From positions 1,818,501-1,882,500 of the forward strand of contig CANXME010002497.1 of the NCBI GenBank assembly GCA_948144175.1: a DNA stretch of 64,000 bases, read 5' to 3'. The stretch comes from Closterium sp. NIES-65 (lineage: Eukaryota; Streptophyta; Zygnematophyceae; Desmidiales; Closteriaceae). Position numbers and translations under genes: made by a program. This document shows, in pieces, positions 9,895 through 19,200 of this stretch; the stretch's first letter is position 1, and every line of letters starts with the position of its first letter. Below the pieces are notes generated by a model. That model saw only the letters and a program-made list of their open reading frames with translations. It made no database searches and was not told where the DNA came from.

Positions 9895-9920
9895 TCCCAA
9901 TGGTCTAGTGGTTGGGATTC
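9895..9920 (+). other. tRNA-Glu 5'-half-like sequence
   Basis: The stretch TCCCAATGGTCTAGTGGTT plus GGGATTC matches the acceptor, D-arm and A-box part of eukaryotic tRNA-Glu. No anticodon arm, B box or 3' acceptor follows; the next bases are TGACATGGTATCAGAGCG, which look like an LTR-element primer site. So this is a truncated tRNA relic or a chance match at an old LTR end, not a working tRNA gene. It starts 29 bp right of copia A. Confidence 0.4.
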
Positions 9921-9930
9921 TGACATGGTA

Positions 9931-10311
9931 TCAGAGCGACTTTCGCAGCCTGTCGAGCATGGACCACAGGCTGTGGTACCTGCCGTCAAGCACTGGCATC
10001 TGCACCTGCCAGATCTCAACCATTGTGTCCTGCACCTCAACGCCCGCTCTCGCTTGCACAGCGTCAAACAGGGAGTAGAAGCGGTCCATCGCTACATTAA
10101 AGAAGGTGCTTATAACGTGTATGGCCATGTCCCAGTCTGTGATACTGTCTGTGTCGTCCAGTGATGGATCGCGCATCTCTGCACATTCAGTGAGGAGTCG
10201 CATGCGGCAGACGAGGTACTCCTGCAGACCTGGCACCTCCGCGATTGCCGCTAGCGTCACGTTCACCTTGCTTGATGCGGGGTTGATTCGTGCTGCAGAG
10301 AATCGTTTCAA
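9931..10311 (-). pseudogene. Probable upstream exon of the helicase gene
   Basis: An open stretch of about 126 codons reading MKRFSAARINPASSKVN..., then LQEYLVCRMRLLTECAEM, DTDSITDWDMAIHVISTFFN and VEIWQVQMPVLDGRYHSL. Composition is that of a normal helical protein, unlike the repeat-driven frames around it. Its strand and position fit the N-terminal helical part of the ZNFX1-type gene whose later exons lie left of copia A. The family link is inferred from context only; no diagnostic motif was recognised. Exon borders are not determined. Confidence 0.4.
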
Positions 10312-10599
10312 GAATGAAGGGCAGAAGAGACATAGAAGCTGAAATCGGAAAGATAGGAATTGATACAGGGCATCAAACTAAACCTTGGTTCGGCAGATTG
10401 GGAAACAGATTTGCAAGCAAAATTGAATGGCGCCACTTGACAGAAGATGCTGAGCATAGGCAGAATGAGGCCCTGGAAGGACATGAGTGGGTGTGACTCC
10501 CAGCAGCCACGGATCGTGAAGGCCCGCACACCACGGCCTCCTTGCAAGTGCTCACCACCAGCCTCCTGGCAAGTGCTTACCACCATCCGACTGCCTTAC

Positions 10600-10690
10600 A
10601 GCTTGTCATCCACAAGTAAAATCACCAGATCTGCAGCCATGGTTGGTTGGGATGCCAATGAGAGAAATAGTTCCATTGCATTAGCAATAT
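10600..10690 (-). pseudogene. Possible small helicase exon (AMELFLSLASQPTMAADL)
   Basis: Reads IANAMELFLSLASQPTMAAD then LVILLVDDKL and ends at a good donor AAGCT|GTAAGG (10600). The helical, leucine-rich text fits an ARM-like N-terminal region. The acceptor is not clear, and 10312-10599 between this and the previous exon shows nothing else recognised. Confidence 0.3.
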
Positions 10691-10723
10691 TGACGGGGAC
10701 AGTTCTTTATCATGCTGTGGATT

Positions 10724-11206
10724 TTAGAGTAACAAAAAATTGGATGTACTTGAAGCGTCTTGAGCTTTCATCACGTTAATGAAAGTCCTCATGTGCGACT
10801 GATTCACAAAATCTCTATCACTTAGCAGGAAGGGCCACAGGCTAGGCCCCTTCCTTTCCTGGCCGCCTGAACCTGACGTTCCTCCTCCTCTTCCTCCTCC
10901 CCTTCCTCCTCCTCCTCTTCCCCCCCCCCCTTTCTCCTCCTCCTCTGCCTCCTCCTCCTCCTCCTCCTCCTCCTCCTCCTCCTCCTCCTCCTCCTCCCCC
11001 TCCTTCTCCTCCTCCCTCTTCCTCCCCACCCTCTCTCTCCCCCCCCGGCGCCCGCGACCTCCGCTCTGATTCTGATTTTCATTCTCATGATCGGGTTGCC
11101 ACCCTCCTCTGCATCCGGCTGAGTGTCCCCATCTCCCCAAGTTCCAGTCTCGTCCCATGTTGCCTCCCCGAGAGTAGCCGAAGGTAAGATCCATGGCTCT
11201 CCACAC
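10724..11206 (-). pseudogene. Possible first exon with Gly/Arg- and Glu-rich region
   Basis: Open for 160 codons on the minus strand: a start at 11206 (MWRAMDLTFGYSRGG), a Gly/Arg-rich part, a run of over 20 Glu from a TCC/CCT microsatellite (about 10880-11036), another Gly-rich part, then LSDRDFVNQSHMRTFINVMKAQDASS. The last segment looks like real coding text. It would supply a disordered N-terminus to the helicase gene. The microsatellite by itself also produces open frames, so support is modest. A possible donor (TTCAA|GTACAT) follows DASS. Confidence 0.35.
10880..11036. repeat. TCC/CCT microsatellite with interruptions
   Basis: Pyrimidine-only tract on the plus strand built of TCC units, longest uninterrupted part about 10945-10995, flanked by C runs. 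It is able to form triplex (H-DNA) structures. On the minus strand it encodes poly-Glu. Confidence 0.9.
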
Positions 11207-11441
11207 TCTAGGTGAAAGTTAGGAGTCTGTCCTTGGAGAAAGCGCTCAAGGAGAGTGTGGTGGAGGAGAGAGATGGAGTTCCAGGTCCAACCTAAGAGGA
11301 CATGTCAACACCGAGTTTGGTGCTTGTGCTGGTGGTCCTCCCACCTAGGAGATTTTCCTCGGTGCACTCCGTTGACACTCCTGAAAACCGGATGCAGTAT
11401 GGTCTGTTGATCTTGATCATACACCCTCCAGCAGTAGCTAG
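11207..11441. other. Unassigned spacer before copia D
   Basis: Unique-looking sequence between the putative first helicase exon and the copia D LTR. No repeat, promoter motif or coding signal is recognised. If 11206 is the true start, this would be its upstream region. Confidence 0.4.
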
Positions 11442-11555
11442 TGTCAAACTATTATAATGTTAGCGGTGTAGCCCATAAGGGGTACAACCCAATTAGGGTG
11501 AGTACTTGTACCAACTTTCTTCACAATGTTATCATTCTCATTCAGTATTCTAACA
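11442..11555 (+). repeat. Copia D 5' LTR (114 bp) and primer site
   Basis: Begins TGTCAAACTATTATAATG and ends TATTCTAACA; the primer site TGGTTTCAGAGC follows at 11556-11567. It is recognisably related to the copia A LTR at the start and in the GGGGTACAACCC block only. Confidence 0.8.
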
Positions 11556-11639
11556 TGGTTTCAGAGCAGGTCCTGTTCCATGACCGCTTTTTTTTTTCAG
11601 AATAGTTCCCTCCCGTAACGCGTTACCCTAGTCATAGCA

Positions 11640-12300
11640 CCCTACCCTGCCCGTCGCGCTGCTCCACCAGTCGCGCTGCCCTGCCCTGCATGCGCGCCGC
11701 CCTGCTGGCCGCGGGCTGCCTTCCCCTGCCCGTCGCGCCGCCCTGCTGGCCTTGCACTGCCCTGCCTTGCCCACGCGCCGTCCTGCTGGCCGCGCGCTGC
11801 TCTGCCCTGCCCGTCGCGCCGCCCTGCTAGCGCCGTGCCGCCCTGCCCTGCCCGTCGTGCCGCCCTGCTAGTCGCAAGCCACCCTCCCCTGCCTGTCGCG
11901 CTGCCCTGCTAGCGCCGTGCCGCCCTGCCCTGCTAGCGCCGTGCCGCCCTGCCCTGCCTGTGCACCGCACTGCCCTGCCCTGCCCGCGCGCTGCCCTGCT
12001 GGCTGCCGCACCGCCCTGCCCTGCCCGCGCGCCACCCTACTGGCTGCCGCCCTGCCCTCCCCTGCCCGCGCGCCGCCCTGCTGGCCACCGCCCTGCCCTT
12101 AACTGCCCGCATGCCGCCCTGCTGGCCGCCGCCCTGCCCTGCCCTGCCCGCGGGACGCCTTGCTGGCCGCCGTCTTGCCCTGCCAGTCGTGCCGCCCTGC
12201 CCTAGCCGTGCACCGCCCCGCCCTGCCCTGTGCGATTCCCTAGCAATTGCGCGCCGCCCTACCTGTCGTGCAGTCCTTGCTCACGCGCCACCCTACTCTG
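11640..12300 (+). repeat. Copia D leader: CCGCCCTGC-type GC-rich repeats
   Basis: Degenerate tandem units built on GCCGCCCTGCTGGCC and CCCTGCCCGCGCG, 75-80 percent GC, running from just after the primer site to the Gag start. Short open frames in it on the plus strand are Pro/Ala/Cys-rich artefacts. Confidence 0.85.
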
Positions 12301-12306
12301 CCCGCT

Positions 12307-13456
12307 ATGGCTACTCTCAGCGTCCTCACATTCGATCCTGAGGGCCGTCCGATCCAGTTCGATACGTGGCTTGATGACTTACAGCTGTTGCTACTGAGCG
12401 ATTCTAGAGACGCGTTTCGTTGTTTGACCACACGTCCGGAGACTCTCTCGCCCCTCCCAACACAGCAGACAGAGCGACCTGCTCACAGTAGCTTACCCGT
12501 GACACTGCTGCTCGCCTAGCTGTTTGCAACCACCAACCGTTAGCCGAACGCGCTCACTTTGGCCAGCACAAGACGGCTAAAGCCCTGTACGACGATGTAA
12601 TTGTTCGTTATTCTTCCCTTGCCACTGCTGCTCTTGGCCGCCTTATACTGCCCTACCTTTTTCCCGAGCTGTCCGCCTTTGGCACAGTCGACGGCCTAGT
12701 CACCCACCTTTGCACTAGTGACACTTGCTACCGCGCCGCGCTTCCCACCAAGTTTCAAGACAAGAACCCTTCCCCCATGTACATCGCTCTCTACTTCATC
12801 GTCACCCGCCTCCCTGACTCTCTTAGCGCAGTCAGGGACCTCTTTCTCACCATGGACCCCACGGACCTCACTGTCGACCTGCTCGAGAAGCACCTCCTTG
12901 CAACTAAGGCTAGCATAGTCACTGTAGGTGCTGCTCGTGGCACTCCTCGCACTCCCTTCTTTGAGGGGTGTTCCCCCTCCGCCCTTGCCCCCTCCTACGC
13001 TTCTGCTGCTGCTGTTGACTTCGTTCGTGCTGAGGAGGTCGGGGCTGCGGCAGTGGGAGTGGTGGAGGCGGCACTGGTGGCGGTTGGGATGGAACCGGTT
13101 AGAGGGGAGGTTCTGGCGGTGGTCAGAGGAAGAAGCAGTGGCGTTCGCATGAGACCCCTACGCCCTAGGAGCTTTGTGAGTGGTTTGCTCAGCGTGGGGC
13201 TTCTGGGGGTAGTGTTCGCTGCTAGTACGTCATTAACACAAGTGACTGCGCTGGTCAGACTTGAGGGAAGGTTGGTTACACACAGTCCCGCTGCTCGTCC
13301 CGTCTTGACAACGCCTGGCGCGCAAAGTTTTTCGATGCGACTGAGCTCCCCCGTTGGCTAGAGCTCCTTAGGCAGGGTGTGGATATCTTTGCTCTTGACT
13401 ATGACGCTATCCTTGCTGACATGTATGCTTTGACTATTAGTGCAGAGGGTGACCGT
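12307..13456 (+). pseudogene. Copia D Gag
   Basis: Starts at ATG 12307 with MATLSVLTFDPEGRPI and WLDDLQLLLL, aligned with the B Gag start (MATPSVLAFDAEGRAI). Later text MYIALYFIVTRLPDSL, DLTVDLLEKHLLATKASI and RTPFFEGCSPSALAPS follows B in order. A short Gly/Arg-rich region replaces the long poly-Gly tail. Near 13375 it reads DIFALDYDAILADMYAL, the Gag-Pol border segment. Broken. Confidence 0.75.
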
Positions 13457-13569
13457 TGTGAAAACAAAGAACGAGGAATGGATAAATTAGAAAGCAGGTG
13501 GGTACAAGTAGGAAAACATATTGCCTACCCCACTACAGCCTACATAGACTATAACATATAAGTTTGACA
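13457..13569 (-). repeat. Copia C 3' LTR (113 bp, reverse)
   Basis: Reverse complement begins TGTCAAACTTATATG and ends TTTGTTTTCACA. The polypurine tract CTATGGGGGTG (reverse) lies just right of it at 13570-13580. Confidence 0.85.
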
Positions 13570-13714
13570 CACCCCCATAGGAAAAGAGGGGGAGAACAAG
13601 AGGTCACAAGACCAGTCAAGAAGAGAAAAGCAAGCTCAGGGTGGATTACAAAGTCACTAGACACTCTAGGCACAGACAAATCACCACAAGGCTAGTTCAC
13701 ATGCACGGTTATAT

Positions 13715-13747
13715 TGTGAGAGTACGTCTGCTTATGCTTGTTATTCA
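13715..13747 (+). repeat. Gypsy 5' LTR, left piece
   Basis: Starts TGTGAGAGTACGTCTGC and matches the first 33 bp of the 3' LTR at 26411. It is cut by copia B at ATTCA. Confidence 0.9.
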
Positions 13748-13883
13748 TGTCAGAACATATCTATAGCTTATACTGCTGTGTAGGCTGTAGTGGGGTATCC
13801 CATAGGGGGTACAACCCAGTTAGGGTTTCATATTTGTACTGCTTTCATTCATAGTTCATTCATTCCTGCTTACTCATTTCACA
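13748..13883 (+). repeat. Copia B 5' LTR (136 bp)
   Basis: TGTCAGAACATATCTATAGC to CTCATTTCACA. Short for a copia LTR. Includes GGGGTATCCCATAGGGGGTA. Confidence 0.95.
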
Positions 13884-13896
13884 TGGTATAGAGCGG
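13884..13896 (+). promoter_or_regulatory. Copia B primer binding site
   Basis: TGGTATAGAGCGG directly abuts the LTR; initiator-Met tRNA type. Confidence 0.85.
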
Positions 13897-13984
13897 GTTC
13901 CCTGTGGAACTCTGCCTAGGGCCCACCGAAGCGCGCCCCGAGGCGCGCTCAACTTTTTTTTTCCGCTATCGAGCGACCCTCCGT

Positions 13985-14467
13985 GTCGCCTCCCTCCCAC
14001 ACGCGGCCCAGCCGCCCGCTAAGTCGCGGCCCCAGCCGCCCGCTACGATCGCGGCCCCAGCCGCCTGCTCGACGCGGCCCCCCCCAGCCGCCTGCTCGAC
14101 GCGGCCCCCAGCCGCCTGCTCGACGCGGCCCTGCCGCCCGCTACGCCGCGGCTGCCGCCTGCTACGACCTCGGCCCCCCAGCCGCCTGTTCGACCGCGGC
14201 CCCGCCGCCCGCTCCTGTCGCGGCCCCCAGCCGCCTGCTCGACGCAGCCCCCGGCCGCCTGCTCGACGCGGCCCTGCCGCCCGCTACGCCGCGGCCGCCG
14301 CCCACTACGATCGCGGCCCCGGCCGCCTGCTACGACCGCGGCCCCAGCCGCCTGTTCGACCGCGGCCCCGCCGCCCGCTCCTGTCGCGGCCCCGGCTGCC
14401 TGCTCGCACGGCCTCGCCGCCCGCTACTACCGCGGCCCCGGCCGCCTGCTCGACCGCGGCCCCCCCC

Positions 14468-14536
<69 letters not shown>

Positions 14537-14760
14537 TACTACCGGGAGCCGAGCCGCCCTGCAGCCGAGCCGCCCGGGAGCCGAGCCGCCCTGCACCCGA
14601 GCCGCCCTGTCGCCGAGCCGCCCAGGAGCCGAGCCGCCCTGCCCCCGAGCTGCCCTACCGCCGAGCCGCCCGGGAGCCGAGCCGCCCTGCGCCCGAGCCG
14701 CCCAGCACCCGAGCCGCCAGGTCGCTGAGCCGCCATTCTGCATACCTACTCGACCTGCCC
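13985..14760 (+). repeat. Copia B leader: GC-rich tandem repeats in two blocks
   Basis: First block (13985-14460): units of about 23 bp around GCGGCCCCAGCCGCCTGCT. Second block (14538-14740): units with a shared core CCGAGCCGCCCTG. A cytosine tract separates them. The whole lies between primer site and the Gag start at 14833 and differs in sequence from the leaders of A and D. Confidence 0.9.
14461..14536 (+). repeat. Near-pure cytosine tract in copia B leader
   Basis: About 76 bases that are C except for two short AA or A interruptions. The opposite strand is poly-G. Length is likely imprecise in any assembly. Could form i-motif or G-quadruplex structures in DNA or RNA. Confidence 0.9.
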
Positions 14761-14832
14761 TGCCTGGTGAGCACAGTCCCACTGCCACTGCGGCTCTTTC
14801 CCTACTGCTTGCACTGCGTCGCTGTCGTCGCC

Positions 14833-15984
14833 ATGGCTACCCCTAGTGTCCTAGCTTTTGACGCTGAGGGTCGCGCCATTGATTTTGAGGTCTGGTTAGA
14901 CGACCTGCAGCTGTTCTTACAGTGCGACAGGGCTGACGACCTTTCTCTCTTTGACCTCACCTCTGGCGCCTCTCCTGCTCCTGCTGCTGATGCTGATCCC
15001 GCTGTCCGCTCTAAGTGGGCCACCCGCGATGCTGCTGCACGTCTTGCTGTGCGTCGCCACCTCCCTACCTCTGAGCGTGCGCACTTTAGTCAGTACAAGA
15101 GTGCTCAGACCTTGTACGACGCTGTAGTTGCGCGCTACTCCTCCCCTGCCACTGCTGCACTGAGCCGTCTCATGCTTCCCTACCTCTTTCCTGACCTCTC
15201 TGCCTTTCCCACTGTCGCTGACCTCATTACGCACCTCCGCACTAGTGACACTCGCTACCGCGCCGCCCTTCCTGCTGAGTTCTGCGCTAAGAACCCCCCC
15301 CCCATGTACATCGCTCTCTACTACGTAGTCGCACGCCTCCCTGACTCCCTTCGCGTCGTCAGGGACCACTTTCTCGCAGTCTGTCCCACCACTCTCACCG
15401 TCGACCTCCTCGAGAAGGCCCTCCTTGCAGCGGAGAAGAGCATAGTCGCTGTAGGTGCTTCTCGTGGTGACCCTCGCACCCCCATCTTTGAGGGGTGCTC
15501 TCCTTCCCCCTTGCTGCCCTCTGTTGCCTCTGCTGCTGCTGCCGACCTGCTTGGTCTTGAGTCGGTCGGCGCGGCGTCTGCCCCTAGTGGGAGACGTCGC
15601 TCCAGCAAGGGCAAGGGGGGCAAGGGCGCGGGTGGAGCTGGAGGGGGCGGTGGCGGTGGCGGCGGTGGCGGCGGAGGGAGTGGGGGTGGCGGCGGGGCTA
15701 GTGGCGGGGGTGGTGGTGGTGGTGGCGGCAGCAGCGGCGGAGACGGTGGTGGTGGTGCCAGCGGTGGTGGTGGAGGCAGCGGCGGAGGTGGAGGCGGCGG
15801 AGGTGGAGGCAGTGGAGGCGGCAGCGGAGGAGGCAGTAGTGGTGGAGGAGGTGGAGCTGGTCGAGGTGGTACCCAGCAGCGTAGCGGCGGTGGTGGTGGC
15901 CAGCGCTCGCACCGTCAGCAGCAGCAGCGCTCGCGGGACATCCCTTCGCCTCAGCAGCTTCGTGAGTGGTACGCTGGGCGTTAG
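14833..15984 (+). CDS. Copia B Gag
   Basis: Starts at ATG 14833 (context GCCATGG), chosen because MATPSVLAFDAEGRAI and WLDDLQLFLQ align with the copia D start. Residues 1-230 are the capsid-like helical part (AHFSQYKSAQTLYDAVVARY, MYIALYYVVARLPDSL, LTVDLLEKALLAAEKSIVAV). A basic segment SGRRRSSKGKGGKG follows. Then come about 100 residues of Gly and Ser, then RSHRQQQQRSRDIPSPQQL. No CCHC zinc knuckle is present in this frame. The Gly-rich tail resembles RGG-type RNA-binding regions, so RNA packaging by this tail is an inference. Element looks active-young. Confidence 0.9.
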   Translation: MATPSVLAFDAEGRAIDFEVWLDDLQLFLQCDRADDLSLFDLTSGASPAPAADADPAVRSKWATRDAAARLAVRRHLPTSERAHFSQYKSAQTLYDAVVARYSSPATAALSRLMLPYLFPDLSAFPTVADLITHLRTSDTRYRAALPAEFCAKNPPPMYIALYYVVARLPDSLRVVRDHFLAVCPTTLTVDLLEKALLAAEKSIVAVGASRGDPRTPIFEGCSPSPLLPSVASAAAADLLGLESVGAASAPSGRRRSSKGKGGKGAGGAGGGGGGGGGGGGGSGGGGGASGGGGGGGGGSSGGDGGGGASGGGGGSGGGGGGGGGGSGGGSGGGSSGGGGGAGRGGTQQRSGGGGGQRSHRQQQQRSRDIPSPQQLREWYAGR

Positions 15985-16005
15985 AGGGGTGGGGGTACTG
16001 GTCCC

Positions 16006-16077
16006 TGCACCTACGTTCTTCGTTCCGGCGACCGCGCGGGTGAGCAGTGTGGGGGTGCCCACGCCACCCAGCGCTGC
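16006..16077 (+). other. Atypical C-x13-C-x3-H-x4-C motif at the copia B Gag-Pol border
   Basis: The plus-strand reading contains CTYVLRSGDRAGEQC, GGAH and ATQRC, a C-x13-C-x3-H-x4-C pattern. It is conserved in position in copia A (about 4780) and, more altered, in copia D (about 13230). It is not the C-x2-C-x4-H-x4-C of standard retroelement knuckles. Metal binding is inferred from spacing only. Confidence 0.6.
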
Positions 16078-16203
16078 TTTGGCCGCCTGACGGACGCTTG
16101 GCGTCAGCAGTTCCCTAGGGCTAGTGAGATCCCTCGCTGGGATGAGCTTCTCAGGGCTGGTGTAGCGATCTTTGATCTTGATTTTGATGCTATCCTTACT
16201 GCT

Positions 16204-19200
16204 ATGTATGTTGTGGATTATAGTGAGGAGAATGAGGGTTACCGGTGTTTTCAGCCCGACCCGGGCATTGGTACTGCTGCGCTAGGTGCTTGTGAGGCTG
16301 CTGCTCTAGGTGCCAGTGCGTCTGCGCTCTCAGGTACTGGTGAGACTGCGCTCTCAGGTACTGAGTCGTCCTCGTCCTCCCTCACTTTCACACTTGACTC
16401 CGGAGCTTCTCGCTCCTTCTTTAGAGACCGCACTACCCTTTCGCCGCTAGCCAGGCCGGTTGCGGTCTCCCTTGCTGACCCCTCTGGGGGTCCTGTCCTG
16501 TCTCACTTCTCCACTGTCCTCCCGTGTCCGGCTGCCCCTTCGGGCACCCTGTCGGGTCTGTACCTTCCCTCGTTCTCTACGAACTTGGTGAGTGGAGCGG
16601 ACCTGCAGGATGGGGGTGTTCACCAGTTCACTCCTGCGCGTCAGAGGGTGACCCACTGCACGGAGGCTCGCACAGGCCGACACCTGGCCACGTTCTCACG
16701 TCGGCCGGGGTCGAGTCTCTACACCCTGACCGTTGAGTCTCCTCCTGTCCCTGCGTCTGGTCAGGTGGCTGCGTCGGGTCAGGTACTTGCTGCTGCGTCC
16801 CGGTCAGGTCCTGAGTCTGCCCCCTGTTCTTGTCGCCTCCTGTCTCACGAGACTCTCCTGTGGCACCACCGTCTTGGCCACCCCTCCTTGCCCCGTCTTC
16901 GGAGCATGGCTTCCCGTGTCCTTGTCTCTGGTCTTCCCCAGTCTCTCCCTCCTCTCCCCTCCGGGCCAGGACCTTCCTGTGTCCCCTCTGTCGAGGGTCG
17001 CCTCCGGGCTACTCCTCACTCCTCCCACTTCCCCCCGACAGAGGCTCCCCTGCAGACGCTTCACATGGATGTGTGGGGCCCAGCCCCCGTCCGTGGGCAG
17101 GGTTACGAGCGCTACTTCCTGTTGGTGGTTGACGACTACTCGCGTTACACCACAGTCCTCCCCTTGCGCAGCAAGGGTGCGGTCACTGAGGTGCTGATCG
17201 ACTGGATCCGCGAGGCTCGTCTCCAGCTCAGGAAGAGCTTCGGCTCGGACTTTCCTGTTCTGCGTCTGCACTCTGACAGAGGCGGAGAGTTCTCTTCTCG
17301 CCTTCTGCGAGACTACTGTCGCGCACGGGGGATCCGCCAGACCTTCACGCTTCCGGACTCACCACAGCAAAATGGGATTGCTGAGCGCCGCATTGGCATG
17401 GTCATGGATGTCGCTCGTACGTCCATGATGCATGCGGCTGCCCCCCATTTTCTGTGGCCGTTTGCGGTGAGGTACGCGGCGCATCAGCTCAACCTTCACC
17501 CCCGGGTCTCTCGGCCTGCGATGTCCCCAGCCTTGCTGTGGACGGGGAAGGTTGGCGATGCGTCTGTGTTCCGTGTCTGGGGATCTCGGGCGTTTGTCCG
17601 CGACTTGTCTGCGGACAAGCTGTCCCCTCGTGCTGCTCCCTGTGTCTTCCTTGGCTTCCCCACTGACGCCCCAGGGTGGCAGTTTTACCACCCCTCCTCT
17701 CGTCGTGTTCTGTCCTCCCAGGACGTCACGTTCGACGAGTCAGTCCCCTTCTACCGTCTCTTCCCCTACCGCACTCCTTCCCTCCCCCCTCCCCCGGACT
17801 TCCTTGTGCCGGTTCCCCCCCCGGTAGACCCCCTCCCCCCTCAGGTTCCTGCCCCCTCAGGTGTGTCCCAGGTAGACGCCGTTGACCCGGTCGAGGTTAC
17901 TGGTGACTCTGGTGCTGCTGCGGGTGCTGAGCCTGGGGGTGCTGACTCTGGGGGTGCTGTGCGCGGGGGTGCTGAGCCTGGGGGTGTTTCTGCTGGGGGT
18001 GCTGGGCCTGAGGGTGCTACTGCGGAGGGTGCGGAGCCTGGGGGTGCTGAGCCGGGGGGTGCTGTGCCTGGAGGTGCTGGGTCTGGGGGTGCTGGGTCGG
18101 GAGCTGCTGAGCCTGGGGGTGCTGAGCTGGGAGCTGCTGAGCCTGGGGGTGCTGCGTCTGGAGCTGCTGAGCCTGGGGTTTCTCCTGCTGCTGCGTCTCG
18201 CCGGGAGCCCCTCTCTCCACAGGAGCTGCGCGAGTGGTTTGCTCGCCGCTGGAGGCGTGCTGCTGAGTCTGGAGGTGCTGCTGGAGCTGGAGCTGGAGCT
18301 TCTTCGACCGTCGAGGGTGCGGGTGCAGCCGGTCCCGGAGCTGCTGGCCCTGCAGGTCCTCCTGGAGCTGGAGCTGCTGAGGGCGTTCGTGCTGAGCCTG
18401 CTGCTGTTGGTCCTGCCGCTGGAGGTGTGGGTGGCGCTGGTGCTGTCGCTGAGGGTGCTGGTGCTGTCCCTGCTGAGTCTGGAGCTGCCGCGCGGCCTCG
18501 GCCGTACTTCGTTCCGCTCCTTCAGCAGGTTCTTGGTCTTTCTCCTCCAGTAGAGGGTCCACCGCCTGTCCAGTCGCAGCCCCTACTGGAGCCTTCCTCT
18601 CCACTGCCTGCTCCCTCTCCTTACACTGGTCCTACTGGAGGTCTTTCTGAGCGTCGTGAGCCTGCGTCTCGTCCCGCGTCGCCTGTTCGTGCTGCTCGCG
18701 CTAGTGGTCGCAGTTCGCGTCAGCGTCCTCCTCCTGTCCCTGGCACGCACCGGATGTCTTTACGTCCGTCCACTGCTCCTCTGCGTGCCCCTTTGCCTTC
18801 TCCTCCTGAGTCCTCTCTTCCTGCGCTTGCGGACCCTGAGTCGGACTCTCTTCGTGCTGCCAGTCCCACTGTCACGCGTCTGCTTGCTACTGTCGTCACT
18901 GACCCCTCTTTTGAGTCCACTGCTGCGTCTGCTCTAGTCGCTGAGCTCGTCGACTTTGCTGCTCGCTGTCGTCTCGACTACGCTGCTAGTCTTGTTGCTG
19001 AGTCTGTGTCTGTCTGTCCTCCGTCCGTCGGGGGTGAGTGTGCTCTTGGCACGGACGTCCTAGAGGACAGGCAGGAGGAGTTACAGTGTCTAGCGGCTGC
19101 TTCACCTCATCTCGCGTCTGTACTGCTTGCCCCTGAGGGAGACCCGGATGCACTAGACATCCCGACTCCGCGTTCTTACGCGGAGGCCGTAGAGGGTCCC

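Larger units (their letters stand above)
1..11206 (-). pseudogene. NFX1/ZNFX1-type SF1 helicase gene, split by copia A
   Basis: A host gene read right to left. Seven exon pieces between 3147 and 14 give, in order, a ZNFX1-type N-terminal block (DIQFRLL, then RVEFWE..RRL..GALVFLW), a linker (PAYIQTGMRYDL), Walker A GPQGTGKT, motif Ia region (CVCFTNHALDEFLEGI) and the following RVGKRCKSE block. This order is that of NFX1-type zinc-finger helicases (Upf1-like superfamily 1, RNA surveillance or antiviral and small-RNA roles in animals and fungi). Motifs II-VI and the NFX1 zinc fingers would lie left of the window. Splice phases match across four junctions. Decay: a TAA inside the first exon at 3028-3030 where the family has Arg-Glu, and a likely frame change near 2170-2190. 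Three weaker upstream exons lie beyond copia A (9931-11206). Family call firm; whether the gene still works is doubtful. Confidence 0.7.
11442..13456 (+). mobile_element. Copia D fragment: 5' LTR, leader and Gag; broken
   Basis: The parts present are a 114-bp LTR, primer site, repeat leader and Gag up to the Gag-Pol border. At 13457 the reverse-orientation copia C begins. It belongs to the same lineage as A and B, but its Gag lacks the long poly-Gly tail and its LTR is distinct, so it is a separate subfamily. Broken, several breaks. No partner 3' end was identified with confidence; E at 30063 is more A-like than D-like. Confidence 0.75.

Noticed and set aside
14917-16062. Minus-strand 381-codon open frame (Thr/Ser/Ala-rich)
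   Set aside because: Antisense shadow of copia B Gag; the Gly codons GGN read as Ala/Thr/Pro-rich text on the other strand.
18017-18604. Minus-strand Gln/His-rich open frame of 195 codons
   Set aside because: Antisense reading of the 15-bp GAEPG repeat and Gly/Ala linker of copia B Pol.
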